Shown here one piece after another: positions 22,411 through 32,451 of a stretch of DNA of 64,000 nt. This stretch comes from Malania oleifera (taxonomy: Eukaryota > Streptophyta > Magnoliopsida > Santalales > Ximeniaceae), in assembly GCF_029873635.1 (NCBI RefSeq), contig NC_080421.1, positions 3,224,001 through 3,288,000 on the forward strand. The letters are read 5' to 3'. The notes beneath the pieces are model-generated. The model made no database searches, was not told where the DNA came from, and worked only from the letters and a program-made list of their open reading frames with translations. Numbering within the stretch: position 1 is the first letter of the stretch; each line of letters opens with the position of its first letter. Both the position numbers and the translations under genes were made by a program.

Positions 22411-25022
22411 AATTTCAATGAGATATTTGTAGCACTTAATCCATGATATTTTCTTCCATAACCTATTATAGTTTATTTATGTTATGAAGGATGCCTGACT
22501 TAAATGTGGAAGAATTGAAGGAAGGACAATTGACCCAAGATAGACCTAAATTGATATCTTGGGTGTTTAAGGTCAAACTACATGATTTGAAGGATCAATT
22601 GTTCAAAGAAGTGTTTTTGGCAAGTTTGCTGCACGTGTCCACGTAATAGACTTTTAGGAAAGGGGACTACCTTATGCTCATATGCTAATAATTTTAAACG
22701 CAGAATATAAGATTACAAGTCTTGATCAATTTAATAAATTTGTTCGTGCAGAGATTTTGGATCGAACGGAAAATCTTGATTTGTATGAGAAGGTGGTTAA
22801 ACATGTGCTTCATGGGCCATGTGGAGAGACTAATAAGAGAAATTTGTGCATGCAAAATGACAAATGCAAAATCATTATCCTAGGGCATTCTGTCAAAAGA
22901 TAATGCAGGGAAAGGATTCTAATCCTATTTATAAGAGGAGTGTTGAGAGGCCAAAGGTAGTTGTTCATAATGCAATTTTTGATAATAAATGGGTTGTGCC
23001 TTCTAATCCCTTCCTCTTATCACGTTATATTTGCCACATAAATGTTGAAATATGTTCTTTCTTGAAAGTAGTTAAATATCTTTATAAATACATATGTCAT
23101 GGCTATGATAAAGTTGTCATTAATACAATGAATAGCGGTGGTGAAGAAGGAATTGATAAGATACAACGTTTTCAAGATACACGTTGTGTATCTGCACAAG
23201 AAGCGACAAGAAGGATATTTGAGTTCAATCTAAATGAAATGTACCCTATATTGACAAATCTATAGTTGCATCTCCCAAACAAGCAATGCATTACATATGG
23301 TGAACTCTAAAATTTGTTTAGTGTTATTAACTCAAATTTATTACCAAAGACAATGCTTACTGAACTTTTAACGACATGTGCTCAAGATAACGAATTGCGA
23401 CAATCATAAAGAAGACAGACTGTGGCAAAAAAGACAAGTAAAAGGAGTAATTGGTCGTATAAATAGTGTAACTCCTTTGAAAGGAGAGAGATACTATTAA
23501 AGATTCCTATTAAATAATGCTAGGGGTCCAATATCATATGATGATTTATATTCATATAATGGTATTCTTTATACAACATTAAAGAAACTGCACAAAAAAG
23601 GGGTCTTCTAGAAATAGATGACAATATTTGACAATATCTATACGAAGCAAGTTCATACAAAATGCCAAGGTCTTTACCTAGTACTTTGGTTTATTTTCAA
23701 CCAACTGATGTACGAGAATTATGGGATAAGTATCATGAAACATTATTAGGAGATTATAAATGTGAACAAGGTATCATGCCATAGGTATAAATTTGGAAAA
23801 CAATTGAGGATGTGAAGTTCTTTATCAAGAGCATGGGGAAAAAATAGATGACTACTACTTACTAGTTATTCATTTAAATGGTGATTGTATTTGCTCAATG
23901 AGAAAGGGGAAATTGTTGATGAACTATCCATACCCATTTCATTAGAAGACCAACAATTGTTTACATACTTGAATAGTGAAAATTAGCTTACGAATACTAA
24001 CACTAGCTGAATATTTTTCATTGATGGACCTTGTCACACCAGTAAACTTTTTTGTATCATGCATTTAGCCACTATTAGATCGAAAGGAACGATGACAATA
24101 GCTATAGCAACATCTAGTGTTGATGCATCCATACTTCCAGGTGGTCAAATGATACATTCAAGGTATAAAATACCCATTAATGGCAATGAATCCACAATGT
24201 GTGACATTCCGAACGAGAATGGAACAACTGAATTATTAAGAAGGTCAAGAATTATTATTTGGGATAAGGCGCCAATGGCTAAAAGATGGACAATAGAAGG
24301 TTTAGATAGGAGCTTACAAGATATTATGAACAACTAGAAACTTTTTGGGGGTAAAGTGATTGTGTTTGGTTGTGATTTCAGACAAGTATTACCAATAGTA
24401 CCTAAAGAAACAAGGGCACAAACTATCAATGCAAGCTTGGTGAAATCATATCTTTGGAATAACATAGAATAACTAATCTTGACAATTAATATGTGAGCAC
24501 AAACTAATCCAACATTTTGTGATTACCTACAGCGGGTTGGGAATGGTGAGGGAACTACAATAAATGGTGATATGATAAAAATTCCTAATGAACATGATCA
24601 AGTACCGAAAGGTGGAGAATGCAAAGAGCCTACTTATTAATAATGTTTTCCCATGCCTACACCAAAATGTTCAATCAACTGAGTATATAACAAATCGTGC
24701 TATTTCTTGCTACTAAAAATGAATTTGTATACATGTTAAATAAGGAACTCATTTGTATGTTTTCTAGAGATGATATTTTAGCTACGACACAACCATTGAT
24801 GATACTCAAAATCAATACCCAGAAGAGTTTTTGAATACTTTGATGCCAAATGGGCATTGCCTCCATAGACTTATGCTCCAAGTGAATTGCCCTGTCTTAT
24901 TGCTAAGGATCCTTGACCTTACAAATGACCTATATAATGGGACAAGGTTAGTTTGTAGAAGCTTAGAGAATAATGTCATTTGTGCTGAAATTACAACAAG
25001 ACATCATGTTGGGAATCAAGTT
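22410..25022 (+). pseudogene. Helitron Rep/helicase relic
   Basis: Reading across frames gives the order of a plant Helitron RepHel protein. First TQDRPKLISWVFKVKLHDLK (about 22,531-22,590), then the rolling-circle HUH site as GLPYAHM where intact proteins read GLPHAH, so the first His is lost. Next HVLHGPCGETN, YLYKYICHGYDK (the catalytic Tyr region), FEFNLNEMYP and PTDVRELWDKYHETLLGDY. In the Pif1-like helicase the Walker A is degraded (FFIDGPCHTSKL for DGPGGTGKT), ILPGG..HSR.KIPI is kept, Walker B reads WDKAPM instead of WDEAPM, then FRQVLPIVPK and LMLQVNCPVLLLR..D....L.NGTRL (to 25,020). Many stops and frameshifts. I could not identify TC or CTRR termini. It adjoins the broken 3' LTR of the Cassandra element. 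Confidence 0.85.
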
Positions 25023-26069
25023 TGAGGGGAATGGAATAGTCTCAAGAGGGGGGTGAAATGGATTTTTAAAAATTAAGAAAAATCAAATCTTAAGTACGTA
25101 TAAAATTAAAATTTTGTTCATTAATTCGTTATATTTTTTATTTTCTTTTTGTCTTTTCTTTATTGATAACCAAACATAACAATATACAAATTCGTCCTCT
25201 TTTACTTTTTTTTTAATATTTTTCAAACTTCAAATGTGCTATAATTATTATAACTATTAGAATATCCCTGATAATAAACAATTTTCAGACTCCAAGTGAC
25301 TCTTTTGAGTAGAAATCTCTGACAATTTTGAACTAATTTTCCATTACAGTAGAAGTTAGTAGCTAGCTAGCTCACATGGCAAGTATCCTCATCTCTAAAA
25401 TTAGCTTTCTATTATAAACAAAAGCAAACATATTACCACCTGAGTTCATGTGGAGGAAAGGGGGGGTGCAGAGTTGCATTATACTACACAGAGGTTACTT
25501 TCGTTTTTGAGTCATGTGACTGTCTAAGCACTGACTGGGCTGGACTGTCATAACATTGCTTTGCCCTTTAATGCATGGTAGAGAAGGTACCTTCTTATAC
25601 ACAACTCACTAAAGTAAAAGTAGTCTTTAAGACTTTAAGACTGAATTCTTAAATTATGTGAATTCCAAGTTAGGTCTTACACGAATTAGGTCATTATAAA
25701 ACAGAGATGGGTTCTCTCAAATGGACAATAAGGGAGCCTGATTGGTACAGACCAGTTACTCTTTTCAAAGCAATTAAGGCATAGTCCATGAGGAACTTGA
25801 CATTTCCTTCCAGTACAATTTTGTTTTACATTTTTTGTATGCAGATTATATAAAAATATATATATATTAATGGCAAAAAAAAATATTTTTTGTTGGTTTT
25901 TTAAATCCGATCCCTATTTTGATATTAACAAAGTACATGTTACTTATGGCAAAAGGGAAATGGAAGTTAGAAGACTTAACTCGCATCATATTGGCATATT
26001 CCATGAAGAGAAGAGCAAAAAGAAGAAGACATATTTTGAATTGTATTGCATTTAATTCTTATCTTTGGT
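25023..26069. other. No gene recognised; short LTR-terminus-like motif at left
   Basis: At 25,033-25,060 'agtctcaagaggggggtgaaatgg' repeats the CAAGAGGGGGGTGAATTGG terminal motif discussed at 14,796, 28,145 and 29,910. The rest is AT-rich with no gene. Confidence 0.4.
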
Positions 26070-26138
26070 CTGTAATAATGCATGCATCTACATGATATGG
26101 TTTAAATGCTCAGATTGACCATAGACTGACCTTAGGGC

Positions 26139-28204
26139 ACCTACACTTCATACAAAACATTTTTCATACAAAGATAAAATCTTACAAAGGTTTTTGTTGA
26201 CTCTACGAGTCCAATCCTATTTTGATAATGACAAATCACTTGATATTTGATATGTGCATTGAGTTTGTGAACATGACTTACACTGAGCATGCACGGAAAG
26301 ATAACGAGTCATGAACGTCATAAAGTAAAGCTTATACATTTTTAGAAAGCACCATGAAACTCAAAGAGTATGAGAATCAAGATGCAAGCGGCAAAGTTCA
26401 AGAATATTTTGGGAATGGGTATTTAGATTTCATGTACTTACATTTTCGTATGATTTAATTTGAGACTCATAACTTAGAATGATTGTTAGGATTCACGCAT
26501 TTCATGTACATCATTAGGGAATCTTCATGGATCTATAAATATTTGGAAAATTATGAAATATATGTTTTATAAAAGGCCCAAAAAAAAAAGCAAAATATTT
26601 TTTTTAATTGGAAAAAGGAAATAAAAAAAGGAGAGAATTTCGGTAGCCTGAAGTTAACCTCAAGCGCCTGAAGAATTTCTTCGGTAGTTTGAAGATTAAG
26701 TTCAGTAGCCTGAAGAATTAAATAGGAAAGACAGAACCTGGTAGAGGTACCTCGGTCGCCTGACCCTGGAACATCAGGTGCTTAAAGTTGCCACTTAGGA
26801 TAGCTGCCTCCTAAGTCGAGTTCGGGTTGCCGAAACTCGCGGGAAAGCCTTTCTAAAAATGCAGTTTTCTTATTAAAAAGACTTGAAGGCTATATTAATT
26901 GTCTACGGCTGAGATCAATCCTAATGAGTAATATACTAATATTATGAAGATCTTAAACCTAGAACGAAGTTAGACACACAAGAAAGAAAGAGACGGAACA
27001 CACCTGGTTGTAAGATCATTAAAAAGTGTTATCGATTGCCTAACATTAATCTAAAATCTTCAAGTTGGGCCAAATCAAATAAGATTTTCAAAGGGAACTG
27101 TGTAATCAACTGGACTCAAATCTGTATATAGGTTTGATCTTGAAGTTATTAGTGTTGTGACTTTTTATTCATCTAATACTTGTTCTCTGATTAAGTATTG
27201 AAAAGTTCTGATCTTGAGTTATGCCTATCAATATAAAATATATTTTTGAGAAGTCATTACTCGAGGAAAAACTTATTAACTTGCTTGATTGATTTTTTGA
27301 TTACAAGTGTGTCTTTCCAAAAGGATATATTATTTTAGTTATATACTACTTGATTAAATATCCTTGGTACTTAAAAACTATACATTAATTGCGGGTATTT
27401 TCTGAAAATTAATTATTCTCAGTTTGTGCTTGAATACATGAAATACAGTTTTGTGATTTTGATTGAGTTGTTTTTTAATTCTCAAGACAAAGATTTTGTT
27501 TAACGAATTCACTTCAAATATACTTTGCCATCTTACAAAGTGAACCAAGAACCCTAGTAACGCAAGGCTTTCAAATAATATTACTGAGAGTTTTGATTTT
27601 AAATACGAATTTGTGTGTGACACATATCATACATAAACGAATGTATGTTTTTCATACATTCATGAACTTCAAGTTATATCAATGTCATGTGTTAGGAATT
27701 TGGAATTGTACTCGCAAGCTTTTGTTAGAAGCATTATTTTGAGTGTATTTTTCAGATTTTATTGTATACACGGTTCGGGGTGTGAACTGGTGTGTGAGGA
27801 GAAAGTTGTATCTCTTGTAAGCAGCGGAATAGGAGGAAGTTGTGCCTCTTATAAGCAATGGATTTTACGGGAAGCTCCGTCCCACTTTAAGGAGTAGGGT
27901 TTTAGTGAATCCTTGAGTGGTTGCTCAAGGAGAGGACGTAAGCCAAGTCGACTGAACCTCGTAAAACTGTGTTTGTCTTATCTCTTCCCTTCACTCTTTA
28001 TTTTCAGCATTGCATTTAATTTGTGTATATTACATGCATAGATAGGATAGTTTTGCACTTAAGTAATTGAGTAACAAGAATTTATTGGTAAATTTATAAG
28101 AAGGGTGTAAGAGGTAACTAAGTGCCTTAGAATTTTTAAATACCCAATTCACCCCCCCTATTGGGATTACACCTGACTCAACTATTTTCATATAGCTTTA
28201 GGGC
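26139..28204. mobile_element. 2-kb insertion inside GGTCGACC repeat
   Basis: TTAGGGC occurs at 26,132-26,138 and again at 28,198-28,204, and the surrounding repeat continues across the pair, as comparison with the uninterrupted 56,004-56,030 shows. The insert has its own repeated words (CGGTAGCCTGAAG, CTCGGTCGCCTGACC at 26,640-26,790), a 'GTGAATCCTTGAGTGGTTGC' leader-like block (27,905) and ends near AATTCACCCCCCCTATTGGGATTACAC, so it is itself probably a related long LTR. It does not begin TG, so the edges are uncertain. Confidence 0.5.
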
Positions 28205-28250
28205 TTACAGTCAACCAACGTTGGGTTTTTAGGTTTTATTCAAAAGTCTC

Positions 28251-28650
28251 GGTCGACCGAACCATTTAGTACACCAACTTGGTCGACCGAACCTACCCTA
28301 AAGTCAAACATTTGATTGTCTCGATCGATCGAACCCTTGGCAGTATAAATGTCACGGTTGACCAAGCTGACCAGAAGTTAATATATTGACTTGGCTTGGT
28401 CGATTGTTCTAAAATGAACTAACCATCCACAGTCAACCGAATTAACAAGTGTTTGACCCCCAACTACTTGGTCAATCGAACTCACAGTTCAAATGGGTCA
28501 CGGTTGACCGAACCATACAAGCGGTCAATCGAACCTTAGCCATGGTCGACCGAACCTACGAAGGGTTCAAAATTGCCCTAAGACGGTTGACCAAATCCAT
28601 AGTTCAAAATTGACACGATCAACCTAACCTATTAATATGATCGACCAAAC
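28251..28650 (+). promoter_or_regulatory. GGTCGACCGAAC-type palindrome array upstream of TATA
   Basis: About 13 copies of GGTCGACCGAACC or variants (GGTTGACCGAACC, GGTCAATCGAACC, CGATCGATCGAACC) start near 28,251, 28,281, 28,323, 28,355, 28,398, 28,432, 28,470, 28,502, 28,523, 28,544, 28,585, 28,616 and 28,638. Most intervals are about 21, 31 or 42 bp. TATAAATACCCC follows at 28,756. Most variants are CG to TG or CA. A regulatory role is inferred. Confidence 0.5.
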
Positions 28651-29950
28651 CTCTCGAGTTGAAAATTTTTTAAGGGCTAAAATGTCATTAACTTATAATT
28701 AAACTTTTCCAAAATGTCAAGCGTGTCCCTAACGGTTATTATTTTCGAAAAATTTATAAATACCCCTTCATAACTCTAGATTAGCAACTTTGATTAGCAT
28801 TAAAATTCTCTCAAATTATTTCTTAATCAAAGTTTCCCCAAATAATTTTTTTATTACAAAATCACTTTGGGGTCATTTTTTTATACTCTCCAAATTCTTT
28901 TTCATTTTTTCTTGAAAATTATTTTTACAATAAAGTATTTTTATTTGGGCATTTATTTCATTCAAGAGTTTTACTCTCTCTCGGTTGCAGTTGAGAAAAA
29001 ACGATTTGTTAGAGTAAACGTTTTGGGAATTCTCTACTTATGTCCACTGTTAATTATTTTGTTGGCGAAAAGATAGCCTTACTTGGTTTGCACATAACGT
29101 TTAAATGCGGGTATTTGTTTGAGTGTGCAAAGCTTTTGCAAAGGTAAAAACCCTGGTTCCTCTATTTCTTATGTAAATATTGGCGAAAAAAAATAATTCT
29201 GATTGTATGATTTAAATCTTTGAGGTCCTCATCATACATATTATATTCAAAGATTATAAAAATTATTTTGAAAGCACCCTTACTCTACTGAGCATATTTC
29301 ATATCATATTAGAGTGCATTTATTTAGAATTTAAACGTTGTACATTTCTGCTTGTATTTAAAAGTATTTTATCATGTACAAAAATATTTTTAATGTATCA
29401 GTAAGATTCATCCCATGAATTGAACCGAGGAGTCTCAGCCCCGTAAGTGAGATCGGAACTCGAAAAATTAAATTGGGGAGTCTCTGTCCCGTAAGGAAGA
29501 CAAGTTGGGCTCAGCCTTGTAATCGAGTTAGGGTTTACTTTGCCCGTAAGGAAAGGTTGTAACAGCTTCTACTCCGCCCGTTTAAGTGAGCAGAGATAGT
29601 GTAATCTTTGACGGGTATACTCAATGTGGAGACGTAAACTGGTTTGACCAAACCTCGATAACAAATATCGTATGTCTCTCTCTTCCTATCTCATCTAATT
29701 ATTGCACTTTAATTTTCATATGTGTATGCTTACTTATTTACTACTATAACTATTTGCATACACACATTTAATTTAAATGATATATGTTACACACATGTAT
29801 GTCTACAATGATAGTTTAATCATTTTACATACACGTTTTTAATATTGAATAAGATATGAACTGTGGTGAATTGAAATATTTTAATTAGTCAAAAAGTTTT
29901 TAAATATTTAATTCACCCCCCTCTTGAGATCACACAAATTTCGACATTTT

Positions 29951-32130
29951 TAAAAAAATTAATTTTAAAATATGTATATTTTTTAAATAATCAGTAATAA
30001 TCAATTACTTTTAACTATTTATAAGTTAGTATCATTCTCATGAATTTTAAAAACTTAAGGGCATGATAGTCATTTTTCTCTTTTCTCCACCATTGTGCGC
30101 GAGACTGTGCCAACCTTCTCACCAACCTCTACGGCCTCCTCCAACAGGCGCCTCCATCTCCTCCTTGTTCAGCCACCTATTAGTGCACCAAATCTAGTTA
30201 CCCTACTGGATTCACTAATTTGTCTAATTAATAATATTTAAAATGTTAATTAAAATATTAATCAATTTTTAATAAGAAAAATACTTAAATGTTAGTTCAT
30301 TCAATAATATTATTAACATAATTTTAATAATCATATATTAATTTTTGTTATGTAGATATATTAATTATATTTGAATTTTTGAAATGCAATAATAATATTA
30401 TTATAATAAATTCATATCACTCATAACAAAAGCAAATATCCAAGATCAAACATCACTATCTTAGGAATTTCACAAAATAAACAATACTTCCAACTTTCAA
30501 TCCTTTTCCTTTTCTAACTCAATGCTAGTTATTAGTGTTTACCCATTCAATATTAATCGTTAGTGCTCCCAAACCAACCCCTTTCTGTCCCATGCACAAT
30601 GACCCCAACCCTTTTCATAAAACCCAAGTTGGTAGAGTAAAAAATTTAAAAAAAAAAAAAAGAAAAAAAAAAGCAACTGGGCAGTGGCATTGAGAATTGT
30701 GCCTTCAGTTAAAGGGACGTTTGGATGAAACCGTGGTAGGGGTTAAGGGTTACCGTGGGGTTGCAGCCATATGCCCTAAAAAGATAAGACAGCAGATGGG
30801 AAAAAGAGGTTCCCTCCCCATCCCTACAGAGTCCCCAGAGTTAATTTAATTCCTTATGTCCAAACCCTGGAAAAATAGAGCACATCAAAGATAAGCTGTC
30901 GATACAAAACCTGCATACACCAACCCCACAAAGAAAAAGAAAACAAAAAAATCCACCTTAATCTCGCCTTGATGTGCCTATTAACAAACAAAAGGGCATC
31001 TGAAAAGATTGTAGTTGTAGAGTAGAACCATACAAAGCGCATCTCAGAGACGGAGATACCTATTGTGGAAATGGCTTTGGACCCAATGAGTCCAATGGAG
31101 GCGTTTGCAGGATTGGCAGCTGAGTGGGGATTTCATGCCAATAGTAGTAGCTTGAAACTGAGTATGATACCACCATAGAGCAGGTTATCGTTAGTCCGGC
31201 TCTCGGGGAGACTGCATTATTTTTCCAGATACATAATTTCTGCACAACCAAGAAACTATTCATTCATTCTACTTCTGCACCTCTGCCACCAACCAGCCAT
31301 ACACTCTAGGGATTACAGAAAATTTTGTAAATAAAATGAAGCACCCTTTTTGGGGTGAAGAGGAGAGAAACTCAGCCGTCCACCTCGCCCCGTAAGAAGA
31401 AAGCACTATTAGATATGCACTTATAGTAGTATAGGAATTATAAATAAAAAATAACAGAAGACTCAGCACGAAAAAATGCTCCAGGTAGAAAGTTTCTACA
31501 ATCATGCACATAAAAACGAATAGCTCTGCTTGTCCTAAACACCATCTTTGAAAAGGCATCATAATTTATCGAGCAATGTCCATGCAACATTGTACTGTAT
31601 TGCAATATTGTGTTTGCCAAACCGTGGGCATCAGATGAAAGCATGCCTGATCGACGTTACCTGACAATCCTCCATCTTTATGTGTTTCCCTATAGAACAA
31701 TTACTCCATTGCCTGATTACCGTCTCATGCCACACACACAAAAAGTGGACAATCACTCTACGCTGAAACTTTTTTTTCATGTTCGCACCAGTAACTGTAC
31801 TGTAGTAGGACAATAAACAAGCACAGGGAAGGAAAACGTAGATTGCCATGTCTTACAATTTACCAAAGCGAAGACCCACAGAAGAAGAAAGAGAAAAATA
31901 AAAAAGGAAAGGGGAAAAAAAAGGGTGAAATAACTTGTACCGAGGATCTATAATAACTGTCACCTTAAGTTTCCTTCCCCAATTCTTTTTGATTTTGTTT
32001 TCACCCCACTCTGGCACAAAACAAGCTACTCAGAAGTATCAGTTCGCCATTGACGTTACAGGGTACATTAAAGAATGGAAGGCCTGCTCCTCATATCTTG
32101 TTTGGAATTGGAGGCCATCTTGTATTCACA
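29951..32130. other. Spacer left of PP2C gene, no gene recognised
   Basis: AT-rich to about 30,480, then mixed sequence with an A-rich run (30,640-30,675). Open frames around 31,060-31,850 on both strands have no recognised motif and overlap one another, so I treat them as chance frames. Part of 31,900-32,130 may be 3' UTR of the minus-strand phosphatase gene. Confidence 0.4.
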
Positions 32131-32373
32131 CACAGAGTAGTAGAACAACATGAGAAGTAGCAACATCAGGATGTAATGCTAGTTTCCATGGGTGTAGAGC
32201 AAGGAGCAAGAGTAGTACAACAACATGAGAAGTAGCACATCAGGATGTAATGCTAGTTTCTGTGGGTGTAGAGCAAGGAGCAAGAGTAGTACAACAGAGA
32301 ATAACATGAGAAGTAGCAACATCAGGATGTAATGCCAGTTTCCGTGGGTGTAGAGCAAGGAGCAAGAGTGTTA
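32131..32373. repeat. Three tandem ~75-81 bp repeats at PP2C 3' end
   Basis: AACATGAGAAGTAGCA (or a close form) begins units at 32,147, 32,222 and 32,303, each followed by CATCAGGATGTAATG, AGTTTC and GTGGGTGTAGAGCAAGGAGC. The unit nearest the gene holds what should be the original end of the phosphatase reading frame on the minus strand, so the other two look like downstream amplification of the gene's own 3' end. Confidence 0.9.
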
Positions 32374-32451
32374 GAGGGCAGACTAATTCCACCTCCTCTC
32401 ACAGATATACTAGGGGATTTGACTGAGCCAGCCCTGCTCACAAGATTTGAG

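Larger units (their letters stand above)
26070..29950 (+). repeat. Long LTR-like repeat with GGTCGACCGAA array, interrupted
   Basis: 26,070-26,138 plus 28,205-29,950 is one copy of a repeat whose second copy is 55,917-56,664 plus 63,401 to beyond the window. Shared order: 'taatgcatgc..tacatga', 'gaccttagggc', a field of GGTCGACCGAACC words, TATAAATACCCC (28,756), 'TTTTATTTGGGCATTTATTT..CAAG.GTTTTACTCTCTC' (28,942; compare 63,452), 'TTTGAGGTCCT.ATCATACA', and 'GGAGTCTCAGCCCCGTAAG' repeats. It ends in AATTCACCCCCCTCTTGAGATCACAC, like other plant LTR ends. SIRE/Maximus-type copia LTRs are a possible match from memory, not shown here. A 2.07-kb insertion lies at 26,139-28,204. Confidence 0.55.

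Noticed and set aside
31060..31850. Candidate small genes on both strands
   Set aside because: No recognised domain, no splice structure, and mutually overlapping frames.
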